DNA of 64,000 bases from an uncultured Duncaniella sp. (GCA_910576785.1 CAJTJG010000007.1:1-64000); one strand, 5' to 3'. Shown: positions 43,030 through 53,125, numbered from the stretch's first letter. The notes: generated by a model from the letters alone, not told the origin. Numbers and translations are program-made.

Positions 43030-45150
43030 TCAGTCGATAGGTTTGATTGATATGGCATAACCTCCACCGGGAGTAGCCTTTAGTTTCAGATTGGATTTGG
43101 ATGATACCTTTTTCTTGCTTATCTTATATGCCTGGGGGTTTGTGAGATAGTTGGCATCGTCAGCATCAGCATAGATTGTGGCCTCATATTTGCGGTCTTT
43201 GTCAAGAAAATCGAGTTTAAGGTCTGATTCATGGCCATCCTCGTTGGCAGTGCAGCCTATAAACCAGTCATCTTTGCCTTTGGCCTTTCGCGCCGCTACG
43301 ATGTAGCGGCCCGGTTCGGCTTCGAGATACAGGCTCTTGTCCCAGTCGACGGCTACATCTTTGATGAACTGGAACGCATCGAGATAGCGGTTGTATACCT
43401 CGGGCACATCGGCGGCCATCTGCAGAGGGCTGTACATTGTCACGTAGAGGGCGAGCTGACGGGCAAGTGTGCTGTTGACGTGGCCGTTGCCGTCGGGGTT
43501 GACGGTTTTCATGTCCATTTCAAAGATACCCGGAGTGTAGTCCATAGGGCCACCCTGGAGCCGGGTGAACGGCAGTACGGTGGTGTGGAAGGGTTTGTTG
43601 CCGGCGAAGGCTTCATATTCGGTGCCTCTCGCACTTTCATTGCCGATGAGGTTGGGATATGTCCTGCACAGGCCTGTGGGTCTGACAGCCTCGTGGGCAT
43701 TGACCATGATGTGGTGCTTGGCCGCCTCGGTCACGGCATAGAGATAATGGTTGTTGAGCCACTGGCCATAGTGATGCTCTCCGCGCGGGATCATATTGCC
43801 TACATAGCCGCTCTTCACGGAGTTGTAGCCATATTTGTTCATGAGGTCGTAGGCATCTTTCATATGGCGCTCGTAGTTGCGCACCGATCCTGAGGTCTCA
43901 TGGTGCATCATCAGCTTCACGCCTTTTGACTGAGCATACTCGTTGAGCATGGCGATGTCAAAGTCGGGGTAGGGGGTCGTGAAGTCGAACACATAGTCCT
44001 TGGAGTGGCCGAACCAGTCTTCCCAACCTATGTTCCATCCCTCCACGAGCACCTGGTCGAAACCATGCTCGGCGGCGAAGTCAATGTATTTTTTCACATT
44101 GTCATTATTGGCCGAGTGCTTGCCGTGGCAGTCCACTGTGGTGTAGTCCAGATTGTTTATCCTGACTGACGGAGCGTTGGTGTAGCTCCATTCCTTGGGT
44201 CCGGCGATCATCTCCCACCATACCCCGACATATTTTACAGGGTGGATCCATGAGGTGTCATCGTAGGCGCATGGATCGTTGAGATTGAGGATGAGGTTGG
44301 AGGCGAGGATGTCTCTGGCGTCATCGGACACCATCACTGTGCGCCAGGGCGAGTGGCAGGGGGTCTGGAGGTGTCCCTTGTTGCCCTGGGCGTCGGGGGT
44401 GAGCCATGACTCGAACACCATGTTCCTGTCATCGTAGTTGAGGTGCATACAGGAGTAGTCTACCAATGCCGCTTCGTGGATATTGATATATAGGCCATCG
44501 TCGGTCTTCATCTGCAGGGAGGTCTGCACGCCGGTGGGGGAGAACAGTGTCTGTGATGCATTGCTGCATATGGCCTCGGGCATTTTCGCGCGGATCTCGG
44601 AGAGGCGGCTCTCCGTATAGTCGTATTCCTGGGTGTCGTAATCGCCGGCTATCCACCATGCCGTATGGTCGCCCGCCATGGCAAACTGCGAGTGCTCGTC
44701 CTTGATGATGAAGTAGGTGAGCACACCATCCTGCGGAAATTCGTAGCGGAAGCCTATGCCATCGTCGTAGACGCGGAATCTGATGTTCATCTTGCGGTAG
44801 CAGCGCGGCTGGTCGAGTTTGAGCAGGAGTTCGCTGTAGTTGTTGCGAATGGATGAGTTCTCGCCCCATACAGGATGCCATGTCTCATCGAAGGCTCCGG
44901 TTTCGACGGCAGTCTGACAGAAACCATCCATCATGTCGGGTCCATCGGCAAGCTCGAGTCCGAGCTTTGAGGGGAGAATCACTGGTTTGCCCTTGTAGGT
45001 CACAGAGTAGACAGGTATGCTGTCGACTACCTCGGCATTCAGTTCCACAGTTCCTGAGGGCGAACTGATCCGGGCGGCATGAGCTTCAGCAGGGACGAGG
45101 CTCATGCCTGCCATGGCAATAGCCATGGCAGATAAGCTTATGTATTTCAT
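43030..45150 (-). CDS. glycoside hydrolase family 97 alpha-glucosidase, inverting SusB type
   Basis: A 706-residue periplasmic enzyme with a signal peptide ending AEAHA. The residues known from Bacteroides thetaiotaomicron SusB can be placed with a constant offset of 21: Glu418 (HHETS), Glu487 (NAHEA), Glu505 (NESARG) and Glu511 (GTEYE), plus the calcium-ligand Glu226 in NIHEAAL. KSGYVG at 446-451 lacks the Asp nucleophile of retaining members, so an inverting mechanism is expected. SusB-type enzymes release glucose from alpha-1,4 and alpha-1,6 oligosaccharides. The gene is 14 bp after the GH27-like gene in the Sus-like operon. Confidence 0.93.
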   Translation of the reverse strand: MKYISLSAMAIAMAGMSLVPAEAHAARISSPSGTVELNAEVVDSIPVYSVTYKGKPVILPSKLGLELADGPDMMDGFCQTAVETGAFDETWHPVWGENSSIRNNYSELLLKLDQPRCYRKMNIRFRVYDDGIGFRYEFPQDGVLTYFIIKDEHSQFAMAGDHTAWWIAGDYDTQEYDYTESRLSEIRAKMPEAICSNASQTLFSPTGVQTSLQMKTDDGLYINIHEAALVDYSCMHLNYDDRNMVFESWLTPDAQGNKGHLQTPCHSPWRTVMVSDDARDILASNLILNLNDPCAYDDTSWIHPVKYVGVWWEMIAGPKEWSYTNAPSVRINNLDYTTVDCHGKHSANNDNVKKYIDFAAEHGFDQVLVEGWNIGWEDWFGHSKDYVFDFTTPYPDFDIAMLNEYAQSKGVKLMMHHETSGSVRNYERHMKDAYDLMNKYGYNSVKSGYVGNMIPRGEHHYGQWLNNHYLYAVTEAAKHHIMVNAHEAVRPTGLCRTYPNLIGNESARGTEYEAFAGNKPFHTTVLPFTRLQGGPMDYTPGIFEMDMKTVNPDGNGHVNSTLARQLALYVTMYSPLQMAADVPEVYNRYLDAFQFIKDVAVDWDKSLYLEAEPGRYIVAARKAKGKDDWFIGCTANEDGHESDLKLDFLDKDRKYEATIYADADDANYLTNPQAYKISKKKVSSKSNLKLKATPGGGYAISIKPID

Positions 45151-45164
45151 TTATCTACAGGTTG

Positions 45165-46580
45165 TTATTTTGTTAGTTTCACTATCTTGCATCCGTGGGC
45201 CGGTACTGTGGCCGAGATTGCAGAGGCGGCTCCTTCATCGGAGTGTTTCCAGAGGTCACGCACATTCCATTCACCGGGAATGTCGAGGTCGGAGAATTTC
45301 ACCTGCACGTTTCTGGCATTGTCATCACGGTTGAACAGGCCTATCACGTAGCTGCCATCCGACATCTGTCCGTACCATATCTGATTATCGGGGTCGTTGA
45401 GCTTATCGCTAAGAGGTTTGCCGACAAAGCGGTCTCTGTTGAGTGCGAGAAGTTCGGAGTTCTGGTAGAATCTGACGTTGTCGCCGATCGTATAGTACTG
45501 GTCAGCCACCGTGACGGGACCGCCGGCCATGATCTGAAGGGATATGACGGTCTCTTTCTCGGCATCGGTGGAGAATGTGTTCAGGCGTATGAAGTCGCCG
45601 TCGAGGATCACATTCTCGCGTCCGGCTATATGCGACCAGTAGGTGAATCCGTCAAACATATTCATGCAGTTCGGCCATGTGGTATATGATTTGCCTTTGT
45701 CGGCGGCCGAGCAGTGCCACCATCCGCCGCCGGCGGTGTCGGCCACGATCCTGACCATGTTGCCATACTTGGCCTCGACTTCGGCATCGTTGTAGAGATG
45801 GGGCATGACCAGCGAGGTGAATATGCCGTATTTTTTGGCCGCTTCGGCTATATAGGAGAGCGCACGTCCATAGGATGCGCGGCCATATCCATGGCCTACC
45901 ACACCGATGTTGCGGTCCTTGCCATCCTCATACCATGACAGGAAGTCCATGCGGATGTATTCGATACCCAGCTCCTTGTAGTGTTTGAAGAAGCCGTCGA
46001 TGTACTCTTTTGTGCCCGGATTCTCGGCCACCGCCCAGTTGAACCACATGTTTGATACCGATGGATTCATGATCTCGGTGGTGCCATTGTAGTAGAGATG
46101 GCCGAAAGTATAGTCGGTGCCTTCGATCTTGGTCTCGCGGGGACCGTGGATCCAGAGCGGATTGTCGTAGACGCCTACTTTCAGGCCCTTAGCCTTGCAC
46201 TTCTCCACAAGCTCCTTGAGCGACATGGAGCCATAGTGGGTCATATAGCCGGAGGCATCGTTGGCGAGCATGGGTATGAAACCGTCGGTGCACACCATGT
46301 CATATCCGTAGGGCTTGAGGTCGGTGGCCACCCAGTCGATGATCTTGTCCCATTCGGCGGGGGTGATGTCCATGTCGGAATTGGCCACTCCCTGTTGTTC
46401 CTGTGTGTAGCAATATTCGTAGACGCTCCAGTAGAGGGGTGCCTTGTAGGTGTGCAGATCCTCTACGACAGGGAGTTCGGGCAGTTCAAATTTTGGCGGA
46501 TAGCGCATTTCGATCTCATCAGAGCATCCCGTGAGGATAATTGCGCCGACAGCAGCAGCCAATATATTCATTTTTTTCAT
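45165..46580 (-). CDS. clan GH-D (GH27-like) surface lipoprotein glycosidase, candidate isomalto-dextranase
   Basis: A 471-residue lipoprotein from ATG 46580 (AAAVGAIILTGC, Cys19). The barrel fits GH27: YDMVCTDGF, KGLKVGVYDNP, the nucleophile Asp212 in EYIRMDF, the acid/base Asp281 in RIVADTAGGGWW and ILDGDFIRL in the place of the family's WNDPDML. A C-terminal beta-domain begins near 390 (VIGLFNRDDNARNVQVKF). Most GH27 enzymes are alpha-galactosidases, but the family also contains an isomalto-dextranase. Given the SusB-type GH97 next door, cleavage of an alpha-glucan at the cell surface is the better guess. The specificity is inference. Confidence 0.7.
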   Translation of the reverse strand: MKKMNILAAAVGAIILTGCSDEIEMRYPPKFELPELPVVEDLHTYKAPLYWSVYEYCYTQEQQGVANSDMDITPAEWDKIIDWVATDLKPYGYDMVCTDGFIPMLANDASGYMTHYGSMSLKELVEKCKAKGLKVGVYDNPLWIHGPRETKIEGTDYTFGHLYYNGTTEIMNPSVSNMWFNWAVAENPGTKEYIDGFFKHYKELGIEYIRMDFLSWYEDGKDRNIGVVGHGYGRASYGRALSYIAEAAKKYGIFTSLVMPHLYNDAEVEAKYGNMVRIVADTAGGGWWHCSAADKGKSYTTWPNCMNMFDGFTYWSHIAGRENVILDGDFIRLNTFSTDAEKETVISLQIMAGGPVTVADQYYTIGDNVRFYQNSELLALNRDRFVGKPLSDKLNDPDNQIWYGQMSDGSYVIGLFNRDDNARNVQVKFSDLDIPGEWNVRDLWKHSDEGAASAISATVPAHGCKIVKLTK

Positions 46581-46601
46581 ATTCAATGGTTAAAAGATTT
46601 A

Positions 46602-48104
46602 TCAGTCAAGGTATTTGACACTGATTGTCATTTCTTTGGTATTGAGCGTAAGTTCGTACTTGCCTTCGGTCACTACATTCCACTGGTCGTCGGGATCGGT
46701 GGTGTAGACCATATCGTTGGCGGTGATGCCGTTTTCGGACACCTTGCAGTCGGAGGATGACGGACGGTAGAAGGGCGCCGAAAAGTCTTTCTGACTGCAC
46801 GCCTTGAATGTGCCTGTCTTCAGGATCCCTGTCCAGGAGTATACCCCTTCATTGCCGGCCACGGGGGCCAGTTCGGTAGCCTGGTCCAGGCTCCATCCGC
46901 CGGCGGTGGCTGTGCCGATCATGTAGAGCGGATCGGCTGATTCGGACGAGCTTAGGTATACGGCGTCGATGGTCATGTCGGCGATATTGAATGTGAGTCT
47001 GTATCTGCCGGCTGCAGTGACGAGCCACTGGTCGTCGGGATCGGTGGTATGGACCATCTCGCGGGAGGCAACCCCGTTCTGCGACACCTCGCAATTGGCT
47101 GTAGCCGGGCGGTAGAAGGGTGCGCCGAAATCCTTGACGTCGCTTGCCTTGAATGTGCCGCGGCCGAGCTCGCCTTCCCATACGAAGATATTCTCATTGT
47201 CGGGGGTCGATTCGATTACTGTAGCCGCGTCCCAACTCCAGCCACCGTCGGTGGCCTCTCCGATCATGTAGAGCTTGGGTGCCGGTTTGAATTCGGCTAT
47301 GAATTCGGTGGCTATGGTCCAGTTGCCGAGGTCAAACGTGATGCGGTATATGCCGGACTCGTCGATGATCCATTTGTTGTCCGGGCCGGTAGTGAAGACG
47401 AATGTCTCGCTCTCCACACCGTCGCGGCCTATCTTGCATCCGTTGGCCTCAGGGCGGATGAATGGTACATCCCAGCTGCCTGATGCGATGCAGGCCTTCA
47501 TCTCGCCGGCCAGGAGCGCACCTTCATAGACGAAGATATGGTCCGATCTCTTCTCGAGCTGTGTGGGTGAGTCGATGTTCCAGTCGTTGAAGTTGCCTAC
47601 CATATACAGTACATCGGTCACTATCGGCTCTATGACGGGAGCGTCTGGCTCGCGGATGTAGTCGGCGCTCATGGTCCAGTCGCGCAGGTTGAAGCGCAGG
47701 CCATATATGCCGGCATCGGTGATTTTCCATTTGTTGTCAGGATCGCCGGCGTGCATTGTAAAGGCGGTCTCGGCTACCCCGCCGCGGCCTATCTCCTCGC
47801 CGGCATTGACCGGGCGGATGAAGGGGGCGTCCCAGCTTCCGGTGGTGAGACACAGTTTCATCTCTCCAGCATTGAGCGCTCCTTCCCATGTGAATACAAG
47901 CGGATCCTCTTCGGAGACGGTGAGGGGGGTGGGGGTGTCTATGCTCCAGCCATTGGGGGTGGCATCGCCTACCATGTAGAGCGTGGAGGTCTTGATGGGG
48001 AGATTCCCATCGATTATTATCAGTTCTTTCTCGCTGTCGCAGGACGCCGATCCCGTCAGCAGCAGCAGACCAGACAAAAAAGATATTATATTATTCAATT
48101 TCAT
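46602..48104 (-). CDS. SusE/SusF-like glycan-binding lipoprotein with four modules
   Basis: A 500-residue outer-membrane lipoprotein (SFLSGLLLLTGSASC). After a short linker come four tandem modules of about 115 residues, each opening with a variant of LYMVGDATPNGW, LYMVGNFNDWN, LYMIGEATDGGW or LYMIGTATAGGW and each containing an APFYRP or APFIRP-type block and a DPDDQW or DPDNKW block. Modules three and four are especially alike, suggesting recent duplication. SusE and SusF use such domains to hold starch at the surface. It lies between susD-like and the GH27-like gene, with gaps of 30 and 21 bp. Confidence 0.88.
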   Translation of the reverse strand: MKLNNIISFLSGLLLLTGSASCDSEKELIIIDGNLPIKTSTLYMVGDATPNGWSIDTPTPLTVSEEDPLVFTWEGALNAGEMKLCLTTGSWDAPFIRPVNAGEEIGRGGVAETAFTMHAGDPDNKWKITDAGIYGLRFNLRDWTMSADYIREPDAPVIEPIVTDVLYMVGNFNDWNIDSPTQLEKRSDHIFVYEGALLAGEMKACIASGSWDVPFIRPEANGCKIGRDGVESETFVFTTGPDNKWIIDESGIYRITFDLGNWTIATEFIAEFKPAPKLYMIGEATDGGWSWDAATVIESTPDNENIFVWEGELGRGTFKASDVKDFGAPFYRPATANCEVSQNGVASREMVHTTDPDDQWLVTAAGRYRLTFNIADMTIDAVYLSSSESADPLYMIGTATAGGWSLDQATELAPVAGNEGVYSWTGILKTGTFKACSQKDFSAPFYRPSSSDCKVSENGITANDMVYTTDPDDQWNVVTEGKYELTLNTKEMTISVKYLD

Positions 48105-48134
48105 GATTTCTGATTTTGTAAGTTGCAGTTGCTG

Positions 48135-49865
48135 TTATCTGCCGTAACCGGGGTTCTGAACGAGTGTGGCGTTGGAGTTCAGGATGGTTCTGGTGATGGG
48201 GAAGATGGCGGTGTGATTGTCGGTGTCGGGTGTTTTGTCCCACCATTTGCCGGTATTGAATTTACCGAATCTTATCAGGTCGATACGGCGGCGGCTTTCG
48301 GCAAAGAACTCACGGCCCCATTCATCGAGCATCTCTTTCTCATCGAGACGCACATTGCCATCGGGAGAGTAGAGCACCTGGTCGAGGTTCTCGGCCGGAT
48401 AGTTGCGTTTGCGCACGGAGTTGAGCAGTTTTGCCGCCCCGTTGCGGTCGCCGGCACGCAATTTGCATTCGGCGAGCGAATAGATGATCTCCGGCAGACG
48501 GATCTCGGTGTAGTCACTTTCGAGCTGATTGGCGTCATTGTCGTCATAGAACGGGTATTTGACAAAGTGCCATCCTGAATTGTGGTCGCCGTTCTGGAGT
48601 ATGCTTGTCTTGTCGGCGGGCCACTTGTCGGGGGCCATGGACTGGAAGCTACCTACGGCATCGCGTATGTACAGGTCGTAGGGCTGCTCGGGAGCACGCA
48701 GTTTCTTCGTGGCGCCGGTCTGTTTGTCGGTGTATTCGAGGTAGCCGAACAGGAACATGCCCTCGCGTCTGCTGTTGCCGAGATTGCGGTACAGCTTCAT
48801 GCGCTCGTCGCCGGGATATTTCCTGAAGTTCTGCACAGGCATGCCCAGCTCGTAGTCGTAGAGACGGCCGTCGAGGTCGTAGCTTGGCGAGGCCGCATAC
48901 TTGGTGTTGTGTCCGATACCAGACTTGGTGTCGTTGAAGAAGTCGGCGGCTTTAGCGGGTACGGTCCATCCGTAGGTGTCGCCGTCATACTGCCAGTGGG
49001 TATATCCCTTTGATGCTGGAAAGCCAAAGATTACCTCATCGCAGTTATCGTTGTCCCAGTCAAAGGCGGCATCCCATCTGTCGGCCACGGCGTAGTCGCC
49101 ATACACACCGTCGATGATGTCGCGGGCATAGGTGGCACAGTCATCGTAGTGAGCCACGCCGGTATATACTTCGGCGTTCAGATACAGGCGCACGAGAAGA
49201 GCTGCTGCGGCAGCCTGGGTCCATTGTCCCTGTAGATTGGCATTCGTGCCGAGGCCATTCTTCTTGACGAGCAGGGTGGTGCACTCCTTGAGTTCCTTCT
49301 CGATAAATCCGAATACTTCGGCGGGGTCGGCCTGCGGGTTGTTGGGCATGTCGCTGTAGGTGGTCACCAACGGTACATTGCGGAACGCGTCAAGCAACCT
49401 TATGTAGAACCATGCACGCAGGGCGCGGCACTGGGCCTTCAGATTGTCGAACTCGAGCTGTGTGAATCCGAACTTCTCTGGGGTGAATCTGTTGAGATCC
49501 TCGATGACGAGATTGCACTGCATTATGCCCTGGAAGCAACCGTTCCATTCGGTCTGGGCCTCGCCGAGATCGTCGACCGTCCATGTGTGGTAGTGGAGAC
49601 GCTCCCATTTGCCGCCGTCGTACCACCATCCGTCGCGGGTGGGGGTGATGAGCTGATCGGCGGTGAGCTCGTTGAGCACATGACGGCTTCCGATGCTCCA
49701 GAAGGCATGCTCGAATGGACGGAATGTGGCGCGTATGACGTCCATTTTGGTATTGTAGTAGTTTTCAGACCCGACTTGGTCGTAGAGTGTCTCGTCAAGG
49801 TCGGTGCAGCTTCCGAGTGCTATCACCGAAATGGCTGCAACCGCTATATTTTGAAATATTTTCAT
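48135..49865 (-). CDS. susD: SusD/RagB-family glycan-binding lipoprotein
   Basis: A 576-residue outer-membrane lipoprotein (AAISVIALGSC, Cys20) with the SusD opening DLDETLYDQVGSENYYNTKMD and TPR-like helices, including CRALRAWFYIRLLDAFRNVPLVT. The C-terminal part has the conserved EIRLPEIIYSLAECKLRAGD and FFAESRRRIDLIRFGKF blocks. SusD forms the lid on the SusC channel and binds the oligosaccharide. The start is 20 bp after the stop of the susC-like gene. Symbol used in the family sense; the substrate is probably an alpha-glucan, judged from the neighbouring GH97. Confidence 0.93.
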   Translation of the reverse strand: MKIFQNIAVAAISVIALGSCTDLDETLYDQVGSENYYNTKMDVIRATFRPFEHAFWSIGSRHVLNELTADQLITPTRDGWWYDGGKWERLHYHTWTVDDLGEAQTEWNGCFQGIMQCNLVIEDLNRFTPEKFGFTQLEFDNLKAQCRALRAWFYIRLLDAFRNVPLVTTYSDMPNNPQADPAEVFGFIEKELKECTTLLVKKNGLGTNANLQGQWTQAAAAALLVRLYLNAEVYTGVAHYDDCATYARDIIDGVYGDYAVADRWDAAFDWDNDNCDEVIFGFPASKGYTHWQYDGDTYGWTVPAKAADFFNDTKSGIGHNTKYAASPSYDLDGRLYDYELGMPVQNFRKYPGDERMKLYRNLGNSRREGMFLFGYLEYTDKQTGATKKLRAPEQPYDLYIRDAVGSFQSMAPDKWPADKTSILQNGDHNSGWHFVKYPFYDDNDANQLESDYTEIRLPEIIYSLAECKLRAGDRNGAAKLLNSVRKRNYPAENLDQVLYSPDGNVRLDEKEMLDEWGREFFAESRRRIDLIRFGKFNTGKWWDKTPDTDNHTAIFPITRTILNSNATLVQNPGYGR

Positions 49866-49885
49866 TGTCCAAGTTTTTTATGATG

Positions 49886-52873
49886 TTAGAAATCAACCTG
49901 TATGCCTCCGATGAACTGTCGGGTGGACGGGTAGTACGAGCGGCTGCCCTGTGCGCCCGGCTCCAGACCGTTGACCTGATAGGTGGAGGGATCGACACCG
50001 CTGAATTTTGTCAGCGTGAAGACGTTCTTGACCGTGCCGTACACCCTGATCCTGTTGAGGAAACGGCATGTGGGGAGGTTGAGCGTATAGCCGAGGGTTA
50101 TCATGTCAAGTTTGAAATAGTCGCCCCGTTCGAGGAAGTAGTCGCTTACCACAGGAGCGGCGTTGGGCGAAATGTCGAAGTTCTTGCCGTAGGCTTTCTT
50201 GAGCACGTTGCCGTTGAAGTTGCGGGTGCCGTAGTAGAAATCGTGGATGTTGAAGATATCATAGTCGAAAGCGCCGCGGAAGAAGAGCGATAGGTCGAAA
50301 TTGCGGTATCTGAAGTTGTGGCTGGTGGACATTGTGAACTTAGGCATACCGTTGCCCACTATGCAGCGGTCGTCGTCGGTGGCCTGTGCGGCACGGATTA
50401 TGTCGCCGTCCTTGTCGTAGACAAGCCATTCGCCGTCGGTAGTGATGCCGGCATAGCGCCACATGTAGAAGTTGCCGAGCGATTTGCCTTTTTCGATGCG
50501 TTGCAGATTGTAGAAGGGATATGGATCCTGTGTGCCGCATACATTGTAGTAGTCCTGGCCGACGTATTTCGAATTGCTGAATTCGACGAATTTGTTGCTC
50601 ATGGCCGTGCCGATCACTCCGAAGCTATAGGAGAAGTCCTTGGTGTCGACAACGTTGAAGTTGAGGTCGAACTCGAAACCGGTGTTCTTCATGGTGCCTA
50701 CATTCACATATGTCTCATCGTGGATGTTAGGTGGAACGGGGACTTTGTAGTTGCCGAGCAGATCCTGCTGGCGGCGGTTGAAGTAGTTCAATGATCCGTA
50801 GATGCGGTTGTCGAGCAGTGAGAAGTCAAGACCGATGTTCCAGTTCTTACCCTTTTCCCACTTGAGGTCGGGGTTCACATTCTTGCCGGGACCCCATACC
50901 TGGAAGTACTTGCCGTTGTAGAAATAATATCCGAATCCCGACATGGTATTGATGGAGAGGTAGCTTCCGAAGTCCTGGTTGCCTGTCACACCGTAGTCGG
51001 CACGTATCTTAAGGTCATTGATCCAGTCGATATCCTTCATGAAGGATTCCTGAGATATGCGCCATCCGGCCGATACGGCGGGAAAGTTGCCCCATTTGTG
51101 GTTTTTGCCGAATTTCGACGAGCCCTCGTGGCGCAGTGATGCGGTGAAGAGGTATTTGCCATCGTAGTCGTAGCTTACGCGTCCGAAGAACGATATGAGC
51201 TTGGCATCGTTTCTGTAGCTGCCCATCATCACTTCGCCTTCCTCCTTGGCCCATTCGCCCGAGCCGAGGTTGTCGGCTCCGAGACCATCGTTGGGGAAGT
51301 CCTTGTTCTCGGCATTGAAGCCGGAGTACTGCGAGTATTGATAGGAGTAACCTACCATGGCTTTGAGGTTGTGCTTGTCGGCGAAGCGTGCGTTGTAGTT
51401 GGTGAGCCATTCCACTACGTATTGGCGCTCTTTGGAATAGGAGCGGCTTGCCACGCCCTCGTGGCCGTCGTTGATGGAATTGGTGCTGGTGGATGGACGG
51501 AAGTAGGAGTTGTTGTTGCTGTACTGGTGGTCGGCAAACATGATCTGTGTGGTGAGATGGTGGTTGCTTTCACCGTCCTTGGCGAGCAGGGGGAGGAGAT
51601 TGAGTTTGACAGTGCCGTCCCAGTCAAGGAGCTTGGTGTCGGCATGATCCGTCTCAAGCAGCTGTCGCTCCACGGGGTTGCTGCCTACTATCTGACCGTA
51701 GAAGTTGTAGTACTGCGACGGGTTCTCGGGATTCATGAGCGGAGTGGTTGGGTTGGCCTCGAGTGCATCCTTGAATACACTCCAGTCGGCCTGGTCGCGG
51801 TATATGATACGTGGAGCTACGTTCATCTGTATGGTGAAAAGTCCACCCTTGGTGGTGTGCATGACTGAGGCGCGTGCGCCATACTCCTCGCGGTTGGAAC
51901 GGAGGTCTATGCCGTTGGCGTCACGGTAGTCGGCGCTCACGCGATAGTTGCTGCGGTCGTTGCCGCCACTGACGGTGAGAGTGTGCTGCATGGTGAAGCC
52001 TGTGCGAGTCACGGCGTCAAACCAGTCGATGTTTCCACCGAGATCTACGCCTCTGTCGCCCCATCCGAGGCGTACGTCGCGGTAGTCCTGGGCGCTCATC
52101 ATGTCGAGATCCCTGTTGACCACATCCCATGCGAATGTGCCGGAGTAGGAGGTGTGGGTCTGTCCATCCTTGCTTCCCTTCTTAGTGGTGACGACTATGA
52201 CGCCGTTTGAGCCTCTTGTGCCGTAGATGGCCGATGCCGCACCATCCTTGAGGATGTCGAAGGATGCGATGTCGTTGGGGTTGATGTTTGTGAGGTTGCC
52301 ACCGGGCACACCGTCGATCACGATAAGCGGACCAAGTCCGGCCGAGCGGGATGAGACACCGCGTATCTGGATGCTTGCCTGATTGTTGGGGTCGCCGGCA
52401 CCGGTGTTGGTGATGGATACGCCCGGCACTTTGCCCTGTATCATCATCGAGGGGTCGAGGGAGCTTACGGTGAGGAAGTCTTTCTCGCTGATGTGGGAGA
52501 TGGCTGAGGTGAGTTCCTTTTTATCCATGGTGCCGTAGCCTACCACCACTACCTCCTCGAGCACTTCGGCGTTTTCCTGCATGACCACATCCAGTGTGGT
52601 CTCTCCATGCAGGGCTATGTCGCGTGTGGTATAGCCTATGTAGGTAAAACGCAATGTCGATCGGGGATCAGCCGACAGTGTGAAGTGGCCGTCAATGTCG
52701 GTGGCGGTGCCTATCTTGGTACCGGGCACGGTTACACTGACACCTATCAGCGGATCGCCCGAGGGGTCGCTGACTGTTCCGGATATGCTGGTCTGTTGTG
52801 CCGACAGTGATAATGCCGACATGGCGATCAGCAGCAGGAACATTAGTCTTAATGGTAATTTGAACTGTTCCAT
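49886..52873 (-). CDS. susC: SusC/RagA-family TonB-dependent outer-membrane transporter
   Basis: A 995-residue protein from ATG 52873; the frame is open to 52909. It has a signal peptide (MFLLLIAMSALSLSAQ), a carboxypeptidase-regulatory-like domain (ISGTVSDPSGDPLIGVSV), a TonB box/plug (EEVVVVGYGTMDKKELTSAIS; GTRGSNGVIVVTTKKG) and a 22-strand barrel ending RQFIGGIQVDF. It imports oligosaccharides into the periplasm using TonB energy, with SusD as lid. It is the first gene of the operon and has a good promoter at 52907-52937. Confidence 0.95.
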   Translation of the reverse strand: MEQFKLPLRLMFLLLIAMSALSLSAQQTSISGTVSDPSGDPLIGVSVTVPGTKIGTATDIDGHFTLSADPRSTLRFTYIGYTTRDIALHGETTLDVVMQENAEVLEEVVVVGYGTMDKKELTSAISHISEKDFLTVSSLDPSMMIQGKVPGVSITNTGAGDPNNQASIQIRGVSSRSAGLGPLIVIDGVPGGNLTNINPNDIASFDILKDGAASAIYGTRGSNGVIVVTTKKGSKDGQTHTSYSGTFAWDVVNRDLDMMSAQDYRDVRLGWGDRGVDLGGNIDWFDAVTRTGFTMQHTLTVSGGNDRSNYRVSADYRDANGIDLRSNREEYGARASVMHTTKGGLFTIQMNVAPRIIYRDQADWSVFKDALEANPTTPLMNPENPSQYYNFYGQIVGSNPVERQLLETDHADTKLLDWDGTVKLNLLPLLAKDGESNHHLTTQIMFADHQYSNNNSYFRPSTSTNSINDGHEGVASRSYSKERQYVVEWLTNYNARFADKHNLKAMVGYSYQYSQYSGFNAENKDFPNDGLGADNLGSGEWAKEEGEVMMGSYRNDAKLISFFGRVSYDYDGKYLFTASLRHEGSSKFGKNHKWGNFPAVSAGWRISQESFMKDIDWINDLKIRADYGVTGNQDFGSYLSINTMSGFGYYFYNGKYFQVWGPGKNVNPDLKWEKGKNWNIGLDFSLLDNRIYGSLNYFNRRQQDLLGNYKVPVPPNIHDETYVNVGTMKNTGFEFDLNFNVVDTKDFSYSFGVIGTAMSNKFVEFSNSKYVGQDYYNVCGTQDPYPFYNLQRIEKGKSLGNFYMWRYAGITTDGEWLVYDKDGDIIRAAQATDDDRCIVGNGMPKFTMSTSHNFRYRNFDLSLFFRGAFDYDIFNIHDFYYGTRNFNGNVLKKAYGKNFDISPNAAPVVSDYFLERGDYFKLDMITLGYTLNLPTCRFLNRIRVYGTVKNVFTLTKFSGVDPSTYQVNGLEPGAQGSRSYYPSTRQFIGGIQVDF

Positions 52874-52906
52874 TCGTGATATTAGTTTTAAGTGATTTGT
52901 CTGTTG

Positions 52907-52937
52907 CAAAATTATACACTACTTGTGGGCTTGTCAA
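52907..52937 (-). promoter_or_regulatory. promoter of the Sus-like operon
   Basis: Minus strand: TTG (52937-52935), 20 bp, TAATTTTG (52914-52907), 34 bp before the susC-like start. The remaining gap to 53125 shows no gene and no clear operator. Confidence 0.7.
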
Positions 52938-53125
52938 TGCCGGGTATTTAAAAAGTAGTGGTTTTGTGATGCTAATATGCTGACGTACAGTGGTGAATAC
53001 TGACGGCGCAGTGCTTTTTATGTAGTGGAAATCGTGGTCTGAATGGACGTCGCAAGGGCATGAGAAGCCCTGACGATACTATGTGGCCGCCTTTATTGTA
53101 GCTTGTAAGATAAGGGGTTGGCCTG

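Noticed and set aside
46602..48104. Repetitive DNA that at first glance could suggest a CRISPR or satellite array
   Set aside because: The repeats are about 340 bp, in frame and encode tandem SusE/F modules; there are no short direct repeats with unique spacers.
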